DNA from: Paracoccaceae bacterium
Lineage (GTDB): Bacteria; Pseudomonadota; Alphaproteobacteria; Rhodobacterales; Rhodobacteraceae
Assembly (NCBI GenBank): GCA_007128135.1
Contig: SKYA01000006.1
Coordinates: 19,000-82,999, forward strand
DNA length: 64,000 nucleotides
Direction of reading: 5' to 3'
The translations under genes and the position numbers were made by a program. This document shows, in pieces, positions 1 to 10,330 of the stretch (within the stretch, counting starts at the first letter, position 1; every line of letters begins with the position of its first letter). The notes under the pieces are model-generated. The model was not told the DNA's origin and ran no database searches. It worked only from the letters and a program-made list of their open reading frames with translations.

Positions 1-1154
1 GTGGCAAGCGCCTCCTCGCCCTGCGCGGCAAGCTGGGCAAGTTGCGCCTCGATCGGGGCCAGATCGGTCGCGTCGACCGAACCTATTGCGATGCGGAGTG
101 CCGCAAGCTCGGACTCGATCTCAGCCAGGTTGATCTCGGGCGCAGGTGCGTCCTGATCGCGCAGGGCCGCGATTTCTGCCTCTAGCGGGGCCAGATCGGG
201 TGCCGGTGGCAGGGCCGCAATCTCTGCGCGCAGGCTGGCCAGATCGGCGGACAGCGCCGCTGTCGGGTCCGCTTCGTCGCGCTCTTGCGGCAACAGGTAA
301 TGCGCGCCAAACCCGATCCCTCCGGCAACGACCCCGCCGATGAGCATCGGAAAGAACCCGGTCGAAGACCTGGCTGGCGGCGACTGGGGCGCAGAAGGGC
401 TGCCTGGACGGGTAGACTCTGCCCCGGTTTTGCTGGCAGGGGACGCGTCCGCAGACGCCGGGTCAAGCGCCGCGACGGGCGCTTGCTGTTCTGCCTCGCT
501 TTCCTCTGCCGGGCCGGGCAGACCGGAGCCGGATGCCGCACCGACATCAGGTGCAGCCCCGGTCGGCGCGTCGCCTTCGTTGTCCGCCGCAGCGTCGGGG
601 AGCGTCTCGTGCGGTGCCCCATCGCCCTTCGCCTCGGGCGAGTCCGCCGCGGGCGGCGTGTCCGAACCCGGCAACTCCTCAGGAGAGTCGGGATGTGAAC
701 CCTCTTCCAGGCCATCGGCCTGTGGCGCCCCGGCAGCCGGCGGAAACCCAGCACTTGCGGTCGCATCGGTTTCAGCCGAGGCAGGCATCGCCGGATCAGA
801 CTTCGGCTCCGGGATCACGTTTTCGGTTGTCACATGGTCGGGATCTGGCGCCGCGATGGCGCCATCGGCCACGGCGGCTGCAAGGGTGTCATCTCCTGCC
901 GCTGCACGCGACTCATCGTCATGCCGCTCGGGCGCCTCCGTGTTCCCGGAGGGGTCCGGGGCAACATCGGAACTGCCGGACTTCGCCTCTCGCCTCTGGC
1001 GCTCGGTGTTCCCTGCGGGAGCCGCGGTCTGCTTCAGGCTGCCGGACGCTTTCGTCTCGGGCGCCCCGACCTCTTGTTCTGCCGACCCGGTCGCTTCTGG
1101 CTTTGACGCTGAGCGCCCGCCGCCTGCGCGGCTTTTCCTGGTCGTCTTTCGCAC
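1..1154 (-). CDS. Mitofilin/Mic60-like inner membrane protein (COG4223-type), partial at left edge
   Basis: Minus-strand reading from a GTG at 1154 ([24 protein letters not shown]...): long acidic Pro/Ala/Glu-rich N-terminus, one TM ([23 protein letters not shown]), then coiled-coil-like sequence ([30 protein letters not shown]). Adjacent to hemD, the usual alphaproteobacterial context. Confidence 0.75.
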   Translation of the reverse strand, partial: MRKTTRKSRAGGGRSASKPEATGSAEQEVGAPETKASGSLKQTAAPAGNTERQRREAKSGSSDVAPDPSGNTEAPERHDDESRAAAGDDTLAAAVADGAIAAPDPDHVTTENVIPEPKSDPAMPASAETDATASAGFPPAAGAPQADGLEEGSHPDSPEELPGSDTPPAADSPEAKGDGAPHETLPDAAADNEGDAPTGAAPDVGAASGSGLPGPAEESEAEQQAPVAALDPASADASPASKTGAESTRPGSPSAPQSPPARSSTGFFPMLIGGVVAGGIGFGAHYLLPQERDEADPTAALSADLASLRAEIAALPPAPDLAPLEAEIAALRDQDAPAPEINLAEIESELAALRIAIGSVDATDLAPIEAQLAQLAAQGEEALA

Positions 1155-1200
1155 CAAAGCTTGACCCTCACTCCCGGCGCCGCACTGCAGCGGCATTACT

Positions 1201-1947
1201 TCAGTCACCATATCGCGGCTTTTCCGCAGGCTCAAGCGCCGCTTGCACGCGACCCAGTGCCGCGATCATGGCCGGGCCATCGGGGCGTGCCGCACAATGC
1301 TGACTGGCCCATGGCACAACCTGGGCGGCAGCCTGCGCGGCGGAACTTATCGCCAGCAGATGCAGGCGGGTGGACGGCGCGGTGCAGCCCTCCATCGCAG
1401 CGACCAGCAGCCGGGCCGAGCGCGGCGAGAAGACCGGCAGCACCACATCGCCCCCCTTCCCCAGCCGCGCACGCGCCGCGTCGGTCAGGGGCTGCGCGAC
1501 CTGCTCATAGACCACGCAGGCCTCGGCCTGCAGCCCGGCCGCGCGCAATTCGGCCGCGATGTCCATCGCGGCATGGTCACCTCGCAGATGCAGCACCGGT
1601 TCCTCGGGCAAGGCCGCCAGCAGCGCCGCCCGCAGGGATTGCGCATCGCCGGCCGCAACATGGACCTTTCCGAACCCTGCCGCCTGCGCGGCCTGAGCCG
1701 TTCGCGGGCCGACGCACCAGATCGGCCTGTCGCGCAGGGGCTTTGCCGCGACCAGTGCAGCAATGGCATGCTGCGACGTGGCCACGAGAGTCTGCGCGGC
1801 GCTCAAGACCTCCTCGGAGGGCGGCGCCGGCACGATCCGCAGCAGTGGCGCAACCAGCACCTCGCCGCGCCACCCCGCTGCGCGTGCAGCCTGCGCAAAG
1901 CGCAGGCTGTCGGCCTCGGGGCGCGTCAGGAACAGGCATGGCAGCAT
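1201..1947 (-). CDS. hemD: Uroporphyrinogen-III synthase
   Basis: ORF track with start moved to [25 protein letters not shown]; HemD-type sequence ([34 protein letters not shown]); divergent from tsaD. Confidence 0.8.
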   Translation of the reverse strand: MLPCLFLTRPEADSLRFAQAARAAGWRGEVLVAPLLRIVPAPPSEEVLSAAQTLVATSQHAIAALVAAKPLRDRPIWCVGPRTAQAAQAAGFGKVHVAAGDAQSLRAALLAALPEEPVLHLRGDHAAMDIAAELRAAGLQAEACVVYEQVAQPLTDAARARLGKGGDVVLPVFSPRSARLLVAAMEGCTAPSTRLHLLAISSAAQAAAQVVPWASQHCAARPDGPAMIAALGRVQAALEPAEKPRYGD

Positions 1948-2036
1948 GGGCCGCTCCGGTTGGCAGCAGCGCGGGATTGTGCGCCCCGCCGCGCAGTGGT
2001 AGCTGGAAACGGCCTGCCTTGGCAACCGGAGTCCCG

Positions 2037-3146
2037 ATGCGCCCGCCCTTCTCAGCCCCACTCACTGTGCTCGGAATCGAGAGCAGCTGCGACGACACGG
2101 CGGCTGCGGTCCTGCGCCATGCGCCGGGCGAGGCGCCCGAAATCCTTGCATCGGTCGTCCTGGGCCAGCAGGACCTGCACGCGGCCTTTGGCGGCGTGGT
2201 CCCCGAAATCGCCGCGCGCGCCCATGCCGAGAAACTCGACCACGCCGTGGAAGCGGCGCTGGCACAGGCCGGGATCGGGCTAGACGGACTCGATGCGCTG
2301 GCCGTCACCTCCGGACCGGGGCTGATTGGCGGGGTGCTGTCGGGGGTGATGCTGGCAAGGGGGATCGCGGCGGCCACTGGCCTGCCACTCATCGGTGTGA
2401 ACCATCTTGCAGGCCATGCGCTGACCCCGCGCCTGACCGATGGCGTGACCTTCCCCTATCTGATGCTGCTGGTCTCGGGCGGACATTGCCAGTTCCTGCT
2501 GGTCCGGGGTGCCGAGCATTTCACGCGACTGGGCGGCACGATCGACGATGCGCCGGGGGAAGCCTTCGACAAGGTCGCGAAATTGCTGGGCCTGCCGCAA
2601 CCGGGCGGGCCTGCGGTCGAGGCCGAGGCGCATGCAGGCGACCCGACCCGCTTCGCCCTGCCCCGCCCGCTTGCTGACCGGCCTGGCTGCGACATGTCGT
2701 TTTCGGGGCTGAAGACGGCTGTGCTGCGCGCGCGTGACCAGCTTGTGGCGCTGCATGGCGGGTTGCGACGCGCCGACCGCGCCGATCTCTGCGCCTCGTT
2801 CCAGATGGCAGTGGCGGATCTGCTCGCGATCAAGTCCGCGCGGGCGCTGGATATCTACCTTGTCCAGACTCCTGCCGCGCCGGTATTCGCGGTTGCCGGA
2901 GGTGTGGCCGCGAATGCCACGCTGCGCGCACGGCTGGAAGACGTGGCGCGCGGCGCGGGCGCGAGCTTCCTTGCGCCGCCGCTGGCGCTGTGCACCGACA
3001 ATGCCGCGATGATCGCATGGGCCGGAATCGAACGGCTGCGCGCTGGAGTGCCAGCAGGCAGCGATCTTGTCGCGCGCCCGCGCTGGCCACTTGACACACA
3101 GGCCGCCCCCTTGCTGGGCGCCGGAAAGAAGGGAGCCAAGGCATGA
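2037..3146 (+). CDS. tsaD: tRNA N6-threonylcarbamoyladenosine synthase TsaD
   Basis: [26 protein letters not shown]...[12 protein letters not shown]...[10 protein letters not shown]...[12 protein letters not shown]: hallmark Kae1/TsaD motifs. Confidence 0.97.
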   Translation: MRPPFSAPLTVLGIESSCDDTAAAVLRHAPGEAPEILASVVLGQQDLHAAFGGVVPEIAARAHAEKLDHAVEAALAQAGIGLDGLDALAVTSGPGLIGGVLSGVMLARGIAAATGLPLIGVNHLAGHALTPRLTDGVTFPYLMLLVSGGHCQFLLVRGAEHFTRLGGTIDDAPGEAFDKVAKLLGLPQPGGPAVEAEAHAGDPTRFALPRPLADRPGCDMSFSGLKTAVLRARDQLVALHGGLRRADRADLCASFQMAVADLLAIKSARALDIYLVQTPAAPVFAVAGGVAANATLRARLEDVARGAGASFLAPPLALCTDNAAMIAWAGIERLRAGVPAGSDLVARPRWPLDTQAAPLLGAGKKGAKA

Positions 3147-3239
3147 GGGCTTGCAAAGCGAGGCCGCAGGGCTCCTTTCGAGCCGGGAGACCGGGGTTGA
3201 CCGGTATTCCGGCGCTGTCTGTCGTTTCCCTTTTCAGGG

Positions 3240-3262
3240 GCCGCGCCCCTGCGGGGCGCGGC
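3240..3262. repeat. Perfect inverted repeat GCCGCGCCCC-TGC-GGGGCGCGGC, copy 1
   Basis: Direct reading; identical 23-mer recurs at 3398-3420. Confidence 0.9.
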
Positions 3263-3397
3263 AAGGCGAGACGCAGGCGACCGGACCCTGTCGCAGCCAC
3301 TGCACACCACCGCCATCCTGGCCCGAACAGACCCGGGCAGAGCGCGAGGCCGGAGGCATTGATCCCGGCCCGGCGCGATCCGGCAGCGTTTTCGAGG

Positions 3398-3420
3398 GCC
3401 GCGCCCCTGCGGGGCGCGGC
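3398..3420. repeat. Perfect inverted repeat GCCGCGCCCC-TGC-GGGGCGCGGC, copy 2, just upstream of the gpsA ribosome-binding site
   Basis: Direct reading; identical to 3240-3262. Confidence 0.9.
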
Positions 3421-3435
3421 ATGGAGGCCAGGCCA

Positions 3436-4386
3436 ATGAGTGTCGCCATCCTCGGTGCAGGCGCCTTTGGCACGGCGCTTGCCTGTGCCTTCGGCGAGGC
3501 CACGCTCTGGTGCCGCGACACCGCGCAGGCCGAAGCGCTTGAGCGCGCACGCGAGAACCGTGCGAGACTACCGGGGGTGGCACTCCCCGAAGGCGTGCGC
3601 GTGACCTCGGATATCGCCGAGGTGACGGCGGGGACGGTGCTGGTCGCCATACCGATGCAGGCCACGCATGGCTTCCTCAGGGCGCATGCAGGGCATCTTT
3701 CCGCGCGGGTCCTGGTCGCGTGCTCAAAGGGCATCGATCTTGAGCAGTTGACCGGCCCGGTGGGCGTGATCCGCGCGGCGCTGCCGGACACACGCGCGGC
3801 GCTGCTGACAGGCCCGAGCTTTGCCGACGACATTGCCCGCGGCCTGCCCACGGCATTGACGCTTGCCTGCGAGGACGAGGCTCTCGGTCGTGATTTGCAG
3901 CAACAGCTCGCGACCCCGAATCTGCGGCTCTACCGCAATACCGATGTGATCGGGGCCGAACTCGGTGGCGCCCTGAAGAATGTGATCGCGATCGCGGCGG
4001 GCATGGTGCTCGGGGCGGGCCTTGGCGATTCGGCGCGCGCGGCACTCATGGCGCGCGGCTATGCCGAGATGCAGCGGCTGGCGCTCGATCTCGGCGCCCA
4101 GCCCGAGACACTGGTCGGGCTTTCGGGGCTCGGGGACCTGATCCTGACCTGCGGCTCGGAGAAATCGCGCAATTTCCGCTACGGGCTGGCGCTGGGTCGG
4201 GGCGAGAGCTTTGATCCCGGCACCACGGTCGAAGGCGCGGCCACTGCGCGGGCGGTGGCGCGGCTGGCGCTCGCGCGCGGGATCGACATGCCCATCACGC
4301 GCATGGTCGCCGCCCTGATCGAAGGATATCTGACACTGGGCGAGGCGCGCGATGCGCTGCTCGCCCGTCCGCTGACCGAGGAATAG
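3436..4386 (+). CDS. gpsA: Glycerol-3-phosphate dehydrogenase (NAD(P)+)
   Basis: [20 protein letters not shown]...ACSKGID...[10 protein letters not shown]...[16 protein letters not shown]...[12 protein letters not shown]: GpsA motifs. Confidence 0.96.
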   Translation: MSVAILGAGAFGTALACAFGEATLWCRDTAQAEALERARENRARLPGVALPEGVRVTSDIAEVTAGTVLVAIPMQATHGFLRAHAGHLSARVLVACSKGIDLEQLTGPVGVIRAALPDTRAALLTGPSFADDIARGLPTALTLACEDEALGRDLQQQLATPNLRLYRNTDVIGAELGGALKNVIAIAAGMVLGAGLGDSARAALMARGYAEMQRLALDLGAQPETLVGLSGLGDLILTCGSEKSRNFRYGLALGRGESFDPGTTVEGAATARAVARLALARGIDMPITRMVAALIEGYLTLGEARDALLARPLTEE

Positions 4387-4394
4387 GAGAGACC

Positions 4395-4670
4395 ATGCCC
4401 CTCTACATGCTTCTCTGCACCGACAGGCAAGGTGCGCTCGATATCCGCAAGGCCAATCGTGCGGCCCATCTAGACTATGTCGCCGAGACCGGCTGCGTGG
4501 TGCTTGCGGGGCCAGTGCTGGACGAGGCTGGCGAGATGGCGGGCTCACTGATCATTCTCGACCTGCCCGATATCGAGGCAGTGCGCGCCTGGGGCGCGCA
4601 GGACCCCTATGCGCAGGCCGGGCTCTTCGAGAGCGTGCGCGCGCAGGAATGGAAACGGGTGATCGGCTGA
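4395..4670 (+). CDS. YciI family protein
   Basis: MPLYMLLCTDRQGALDIRKANRAAHLDYVAETG...VRAWGAQDPYAQAGLF: YCII-related domain pattern. Confidence 0.85.
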   Translation: MPLYMLLCTDRQGALDIRKANRAAHLDYVAETGCVVLAGPVLDEAGEMAGSLIILDLPDIEAVRAWGAQDPYAQAGLFESVRAQEWKRVIG

Positions 4671-5089
4671 TGCGCTTCTGGCTGATGAAATCCGAACCCG
4701 AGGTGTTTTCCTGGACGGATCTGGTCGCCAGGGGAGAGACAGGCGAAGAATGGGACGGGGTGCGCAACTATCAGGCGCGCAACTACATGCGCGAGATGAA
4801 GCTGGGCGACCGCGCGTTTTTCTATCACAGCCAGAGCGACAAGGCGGTGGTCGGGATCTGCGAGGTGATCGCCGCGGCGCACCCCGACAGCACCACCGAT
4901 GACCCCCGCTGGGACTGCGTGGATGTGCGCGCGCGGCAGGCTTTCGAGACCCCGGTGACGCTGGCGATGGTCAAGGCCGAACCGGGGCTGGCCGAGATGG
5001 CGCTTCTGCGCCAGTCGCGGCTTTCGGTGCAGCCGGTGACGACGGAAGAATGGCGAATCGTCTGCACGATGGGAGGTGTTGATCCGTGA
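4670..5089 (+). CDS. EVE domain-containing protein
   Basis: MRFWLMKSEPEVFSWTDL...WDGVRNYQARNYMREMKLGDRAFFYHS: EVE-domain signature; TGATG overlap with the yciI-like gene. Confidence 0.92.
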   Translation: MRFWLMKSEPEVFSWTDLVARGETGEEWDGVRNYQARNYMREMKLGDRAFFYHSQSDKAVVGICEVIAAAHPDSTTDDPRWDCVDVRARQAFETPVTLAMVKAEPGLAEMALLRQSRLSVQPVTTEEWRIVCTMGGVDP

Positions 5090-5123
5090 GGGGGCTGGCA
5101 CTGTAAGGGCCAGCACCCCCCGC

Positions 5124-5180
5124 TTCAGGGGGCTGACTGCCCCCTGAAAACCCCCGTGAGTATTTCAGGCAAGATGAAGG
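5124..5180 (+). repeat. Dispersed intergenic hairpin element, copy A (TTCAGGGGGC-TGACT-GCCCCCTGAA followed by GAGTATTTcaGGCAAGATGAAGG)
   Basis: 10-bp perfect stem plus conserved tail shared with copies near 15773, 35471, 45133 and 48191; lies between convergent genes. Confidence 0.75.
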
Positions 5181-5181
5181 A

Positions 5182-6798
5182 TCAGGCCGTCTGCTGGCGC
5201 GCGGCAAGCAGGTTGGTGAGCCAGTCCGGGTCCATCTGCGGGACCGAGGACAGGAGCAGCTCGGTATAGGGTTTGTGAGGGGGCGCGAAGACTGCGGCCT
5301 TGGGCCCCTGTTCGACCACGCGGCCATATTGCATCACCACCACATCATCGGCAATCGCGCGCACGGTCGCCAGATCATGGGTGATGAACATGTACGCCAG
5401 CCCAAGCTCGGATTGCAGCTTGTCGAGCAGCCGCAGGATACCCTCCTGCACGATCTGGTCGAGCGCCGACGTGACCTCGTCGCAGATGATGACCTTCGGC
5501 TCGGCCGCCAGCGCGCGGGCAATGCCGATACGCTGTTTCTGTCCGCCCGAGAGCTCGGAGGGCAGCCGGTCGATGAAGCGGTCGGGCTCAAGCTCGATCA
5601 TCTCGAGCAGTGCACGCACGCGCTCGTGCAGCGCACGCCCCCTCAGCCCCAGATACATCGCCGCCGGGCGGCCGATGATCTGGCGCAGCGTCAGCTTGGG
5701 GTTCAGCGCCGTGTCGGCCATCTGGTAGATCATCTGGCACTGGCGCAACTGGCCGCGGGAGCGGGCGCGGTAATCGGGCGGCAGCCGGGATCCCTGAAGC
5801 GTGACCTCGCCCTCTGTCGGCGGCAGCAGGCCCGTGATGACCCGCGCGACAGTCGACTTGCCCGATCCGCTCTCGCCGACAACGGCCAGCGTACGCCCGG
5901 GATAGAGATCGAAGCTGACCTCATGCAGCACCGGCTGCTTGCCATAGGCGGCGCTGACATTGCGCACTGACAGCAGCGGCTCGCTGCGCGGCGGCGGCTG
6001 GTCCGAACGCGCGAAGCGGCGGACGGCCCACAGGGTTTTCGTATACTCGGCCTGCGGGGCCGCGAGCATGGCGCGAGTATCGTTTTCCTCGATCGCCTCG
6101 CCGCGCAGCAGGATCGTGATGCGATCGGCCATCTGCGCGACCACTGCGAGATCATGGGTGATGTAGATCGCGGCGGTGTCGAGGGCGCGCACGGCATCGC
6201 GGATCGCGGCCAGAACCTCGATCTGGGTAGTGACATCGAGCGCCGTAGTGGGTTCGTCGAAAATGATGAGGTCGGGGCGGCAGGCCATGGCCATGGCGGT
6301 CATGGCGCGCTGCAACTGCCCGCCCGAGACCTGGTGCGGGTAGCGAAAGCCGATCTCTCCGGGATTGGGCAGGCGCAACCGCTCGTACAGCGCGATTGCG
6401 TCCTTCTCGGCCTCGGCGCGCGACATCACGCCATGGGTCACCGGGGTTTCGGCATACTGGTCGATCAGCTTGTGGGCCGGGTTGAAACTGGCCGCCGCCG
6501 ATTGCGCGACATAGGCGATGCGCTTGCCGCGCAGCCCGCGCCGGACGCGTTCGGGGGCGGCGCGCAGGTCCATCCCGTCGAAGCGGATGCTGCCCGCGCT
6601 GATACGGCACCCATCGCGGGCAAAGCCCATGGCCGCAAGCCCGAGCGTGGATTTGCCCGCCCCCGACTCACCGATCAGCCCGACCACCTCGCCCCGGTGC
6701 AGGGTCAGGTCCACGCCCGATAGGATGGGCGACCATTCCTCGCCCGAGCGCCCCTCGATCACCAGATCGCGGATTTCCAGTAGCACCTCGCCTGTCAT
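5182..6798 (-). CDS. Dipeptide/oligopeptide-type ABC transporter, fused tandem ATP-binding protein
   Basis: Two Walker A/Walker B/signature sets (GESGAGKST...SGGQLQRAM...LIIFDEPT; GESGSGKST...SGGQKQRIGIARAL). Start MTGEVLLEIRDL overlaps the permease stop (ATGA). Confidence 0.93.
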   Translation of the reverse strand: MTGEVLLEIRDLVIEGRSGEEWSPILSGVDLTLHRGEVVGLIGESGAGKSTLGLAAMGFARDGCRISAGSIRFDGMDLRAAPERVRRGLRGKRIAYVAQSAAASFNPAHKLIDQYAETPVTHGVMSRAEAEKDAIALYERLRLPNPGEIGFRYPHQVSGGQLQRAMTAMAMACRPDLIIFDEPTTALDVTTQIEVLAAIRDAVRALDTAAIYITHDLAVVAQMADRITILLRGEAIEENDTRAMLAAPQAEYTKTLWAVRRFARSDQPPPRSEPLLSVRNVSAAYGKQPVLHEVSFDLYPGRTLAVVGESGSGKSTVARVITGLLPPTEGEVTLQGSRLPPDYRARSRGQLRQCQMIYQMADTALNPKLTLRQIIGRPAAMYLGLRGRALHERVRALLEMIELEPDRFIDRLPSELSGGQKQRIGIARALAAEPKVIICDEVTSALDQIVQEGILRLLDKLQSELGLAYMFITHDLATVRAIADDVVVMQYGRVVEQGPKAAVFAPPHKPYTELLLSSVPQMDPDWLTNLLAARQQTA

Positions 6799-7715
6799 CC
6801 TGCCTGCTCCCTCAGCCCCGAGGCGCGGTAAAGCTGCCAATCGACGACGAAATTCACCGCCACGGTCAGCAGCGCGATGGCGCCAGCGGGCAGAAGCGGG
6901 GTGATGTCGCCGAAGGTGATCAGCGTCGCGTTCTCGCGCACCATCGAGCCCCAGTCGGCCATGGGCGGCTGGATACCGAGGCCCAGGAAAGACAGCGAGG
7001 AAATGGTCAGGAACACGAAGCAGAACCGCAGCCCGAACTCGGCCACAAGGGGTGCCAGCGCATTGGGCAGGATCTCGCGGCGGATCAGATACCAGCTTCC
7101 CTCGCCGCGCAGTCGGGCGGCCTCGATATAGTCCATCACCACGATGCCCTGCGCGACCGAGCGCGCGATACGGTAGACGCGCGTGGCATCCACCGCCGCG
7201 ATCACGAGAATCAGCGTCAGGACCGAGGTACCGAAGATCGTGAGCAGCAGCAGCGAGAAGATCAGCGACGGGATTGCCATCAGGGCATCGACAAGGCGCG
7301 ACAGGCCCTGATCCAGCCAGCCGCCCCGAAGCGCGGCCCAGAGCCCCAGCAAAGACCCCACGATGAATGCAAGTGCCGTGGTGGCAAAGGCGATCCCCAC
7401 AGTATTGCGCGCGCCATAGATCAGCCGCGAGGCCATGTCCCGTCCCAGGCGGTCAGTGCCCAGCCAGTGCGTCGCGCCCCATGGCTGGAACTGCGCCCCC
7501 ACCACCTCGCGCTCGGGAAACGGCGCGAGCAGGGGCGCCGCGAAGGCCACCACGACATATGTCGCGATCACCATCAGCCCGAAGGCTGCGGTCAGCGGCA
7601 TGCCGCGCAATCCCCCACGCCAGCGGACCGGCGCCAGCCGAAAGAGCGCCGCGCGCAGCAGATGCGCCAGCCCGAATGCCACCGTGATGCCGAGTGCAAG
7701 ATAGAGCCAGCCCAT
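6795..7715 (-). CDS. ABC transporter permease, DppC/OppC family
   Basis: HWLGTDRLGRDMASRLIYGARNTVGIAF... EAARLRGEGSWYLIRREILPNALAPLVAEFG. Confidence 0.92.
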   Translation of the reverse strand: MGWLYLALGITVAFGLAHLLRAALFRLAPVRWRGGLRGMPLTAAFGLMVIATYVVVAFAAPLLAPFPEREVVGAQFQPWGATHWLGTDRLGRDMASRLIYGARNTVGIAFATTALAFIVGSLLGLWAALRGGWLDQGLSRLVDALMAIPSLIFSLLLLTIFGTSVLTLILVIAAVDATRVYRIARSVAQGIVVMDYIEAARLRGEGSWYLIRREILPNALAPLVAEFGLRFCFVFLTISSLSFLGLGIQPPMADWGSMVRENATLITFGDITPLLPAGAIALLTVAVNFVVDWQLYRASGLREQAG

Positions 7716-7719
7716 TGCG

Positions 7720-8673
7720 CTACCCCTTCGACATCAGTCGCGGATTGGTCAGCGTCGCCAGCACATCCGCAGTCAGGTTCAGCAGCACATAAGCCGAGGC
7801 AAAGATCAGCGCGATGGCCTGCACAACCGCAATGTCGCGCTTGGCGACCGAGTCGACCATCAGCTGGCCAAGGCCGGGATAGACAAAGACCACCTCGACC
7901 ACCACCACGCCGGTGATCAGATAGGCAAGGTTCAGCGCCACCACATTGATGATCGGTGCCAGCGCATTGGGCAGGGCATGGCGCAGCACGATGCGCAGCG
8001 GCGACAATCCCTTGAGCCGGGCCATCTCGATATAGGGCTGCGCCATCAGGTTGATGATCGCGGCGCGCGTCATGCGCATCATATGCGCAGTGACCACCAG
8101 CGTCAGGGTCAGCGCGGGCAGGAACGCCATGTAGATCTTGTCGGCAAAGGTCGAGACAGGCGAGATCCGGACCATCGAGGGGAAATAGCCGCTCTGCGCC
8201 AGCCACAGCACGAGGATATAGGCCACAAAGAATTCAGGGAAGGAAATAGCGGTCAGCGCGCCCGCATTCGAAACACGGTCAAAGACCGAATTGCGCCACA
8301 GCGCGGCGAGGATACCGAGCACCAGGGCAAGCGGCACCGCAAGGGCCGCAGCATAGAGCGCGAGGAAGATCGTGTTGCCCAGCCGTGCAGCGATCATGTC
8401 GGATATGGGCCGGCGATTGGCCAGCGAGACGCCGAAATCACCCTGCAAGGCACCGGTGAGCCAGTTCCAGTAACGCACCGGCGCGGGCAGGTCGAGACCA
8501 AGCTGGCGGCGAAGGGCCGCGACCGTCTCGGGCGTGGCGGCCTGTCCCAGCAGCGACGAGGCCAGATCACCGGGCAGGAGTTCGGTCGCGCCGAAGATCA
8601 CGACCGACACCACGAACAGCGTCAGGACGCCTAGCGCCAGCCGCTGCAGGATCATGCGGAGCAGAGCGCCCAT
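7720..8673 (-). CDS. ABC transporter permease, DppB/OppB family
   Basis: MGALLRMILQRLALGVLTLFVVSVVIFGATELLPGDLASSLLGQ... IEMARLKGLSPLRIVLRHALPNALAP. Confidence 0.92.
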   Translation of the reverse strand: MGALLRMILQRLALGVLTLFVVSVVIFGATELLPGDLASSLLGQAATPETVAALRRQLGLDLPAPVRYWNWLTGALQGDFGVSLANRRPISDMIAARLGNTIFLALYAAALAVPLALVLGILAALWRNSVFDRVSNAGALTAISFPEFFVAYILVLWLAQSGYFPSMVRISPVSTFADKIYMAFLPALTLTLVVTAHMMRMTRAAIINLMAQPYIEMARLKGLSPLRIVLRHALPNALAPIINVVALNLAYLITGVVVVEVVFVYPGLGQLMVDSVAKRDIAVVQAIALIFASAYVLLNLTADVLATLTNPRLMSKG

Positions 8674-8707
8674 CCATCCCTCTTTCCGGTCATTTCCCCT
8701 CGCGGGG

Positions 8708-8738
8708 GCTGGCCCCTGCGCTGTGCGCAGGGGCCAGC
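8708..8738. promoter_or_regulatory. Intercistronic stem-loop GCTGGCCCCTGCGC-TGT-GCGCAGGGGCCAGC between the binding-protein and permease genes
   Basis: Direct reading: 14-bp perfect stem, 3-nt loop, no following T-run. Confidence 0.75.
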
Positions 8739-8743
8739 ATTGA

Positions 8744-10330
8744 TCAGGCCATCCACCAGCGCTCGACACAGCGGAACCCGTCGAGGTTCCAATTGGCCGA
8801 GATGCGTTCCGGGGTGGCGATGTTCAGTCCCGTTGCCATGACGTAATTGTTGTTCATCGGGATGACGACCGCGCCCTCGAAGGACACGATCTGCTGCATC
8901 TCGTGATACATCTCGCGGCGAAGGTCCTCATTCACTTCCGAGCGCGCCTTGAGCAGCAGTTCGTTGAAACGCTCATGCTCCCAGAAGCTGTCATTCCAGG
9001 CCGCGCCCGAGGCATAGCCAGTGGTGAACATGTGGTCCTCGACCGCGCGACCGCCCCAGTAGCTGGCGCAGAAGGGTTTCTGCATCCAGACATTGTCCCA
9101 GTAGCCATCATTGGGCTCGCGCACCAGGTTGATGTTGATGCCCGCCTGCCGTGCCGTTTCGGCATAGAGCGCGCCGGCATCGACAGCGCCCGAAAACGCG
9201 GCATCGGCCACATGCAGCGACACGTCCAGACTGTCGAGCCCGGCCTGCCGCAGATAATATTTCGCGCGGTCCGGATCGAATGTCTTGGGCTCCATCTCGG
9301 CATGGAAATAGCGATTGGCGGGCCCGATCGGGTTGTCATTCGACACTGCGCCATGTCCGCCGAGAATCTTCTCGACCATATCCTCGCGGTCGATGGCGTA
9401 TTTCAGCGCCAGTCGCACATTGTTGTCATTGAAGGGCGCCGCGCGGCTGTCCATCGGGAAGACGTAATGCGCATTTCCGGGGATGGAGAGGATATTGGCC
9501 ACGCCGCGCGCCTCCAGCATCCCGATGGTTGCCGGGTCGATCTGATCGATCAGGTCCACCTGCCCGGTCATCAGCGCGTTGAGCCGTGCCGCCGAATCGA
9601 GAATGGCGAGAATCTCCACCCGGTCGAAATGGCCGCGGTCGGCTTTCCAGTAATTCGGGTTGCGGTTCAGGCTCGCCTGCACGCCGGGCTCGAAGCTCTC
9701 GACAATATAGGGGCCGCAGCCATCGGTGGAGGTCGGGTCGATCCTGCCATCGGTGCCGGGCATGATCGCAAGGTGATAATCCGACATCAGATAGGGGAAA
9801 TCGCCATTGGGCGCGTCGAGCGTGACCACGATATTCTGCCCGTCGGCGCGAATCTCGGTCACAGGGTTGAAGAACAGCTTGACCGCCGAAGTGGCATCAT
9901 CGCCACGATGATGGTTGAGCGAGGCGATCACATCCTCCACCGTGACGGTCTTGCCCGAATGGAAGCTGACCCCCTCGCGGATGCGGAACACCCAGGTCTT
10001 GCCATCCGCGCTCTCCCAGCTCTCGGCAATCTCGGGAATGAGCTGCCCGTCCGCCGCGACCTCGATCAGCTGGTTGTGGCGCGCGGCCGCAAAGACCTGC
10101 GCATAGAGATTGTCGATCAGGCCGGGGTCATAGCCATCGGTGGTGTTGCCATGGCCAAGACCGATACGGAACGTGCCGCCGCGCCGTGGTTCGGCATGCG
10201 CCGCACCCATTGTGCCGGGCAGGATAAGCCCTGCCGCACCCAGCGCCCCGGCCCCCTGCAGAAGGGTGCGTCGGGTCATCGGCCGTGCAAAGGGCCGTAT
10301 GATGGTAGGCTTGCGCAGATCGCGTGTCAT
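8744..10330 (-). CDS. ABC transporter substrate-binding protein, family 5, Tat-type signal
   Basis: MTRDLRKPTIIRPFARPMTRRTLLQGAGALGAAGLILPG... RRGGTFRIGLGHGNTTDGYDPGLIDN...WVFRIREGVSFHSGKTVTVEDV. Confidence 0.93.
   Translation of the reverse strand: MTRDLRKPTIIRPFARPMTRRTLLQGAGALGAAGLILPGTMGAAHAEPRRGGTFRIGLGHGNTTDGYDPGLIDNLYAQVFAAARHNQLIEVAADGQLIPEIAESWESADGKTWVFRIREGVSFHSGKTVTVEDVIASLNHHRGDDATSAVKLFFNPVTEIRADGQNIVVTLDAPNGDFPYLMSDYHLAIMPGTDGRIDPTSTDGCGPYIVESFEPGVQASLNRNPNYWKADRGHFDRVEILAILDSAARLNALMTGQVDLIDQIDPATIGMLEARGVANILSIPGNAHYVFPMDSRAAPFNDNNVRLALKYAIDREDMVEKILGGHGAVSNDNPIGPANRYFHAEMEPKTFDPDRAKYYLRQAGLDSLDVSLHVADAAFSGAVDAGALYAETARQAGININLVREPNDGYWDNVWMQKPFCASYWGGRAVEDHMFTTGYASGAAWNDSFWEHERFNELLLKARSEVNEDLRREMYHEMQQIVSFEGAVVIPMNNNYVMATGLNIATPERISANWNLDGFRCVERWWMA

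Noticed and set aside
3143-3439. 98-aa + ORF spanning the tsaD-gpsA spacer
   Set aside because: Arg/Pro/Ala-rich translation produced by the GC hairpin repeats ([10 protein letters not shown]); no family resemblance.
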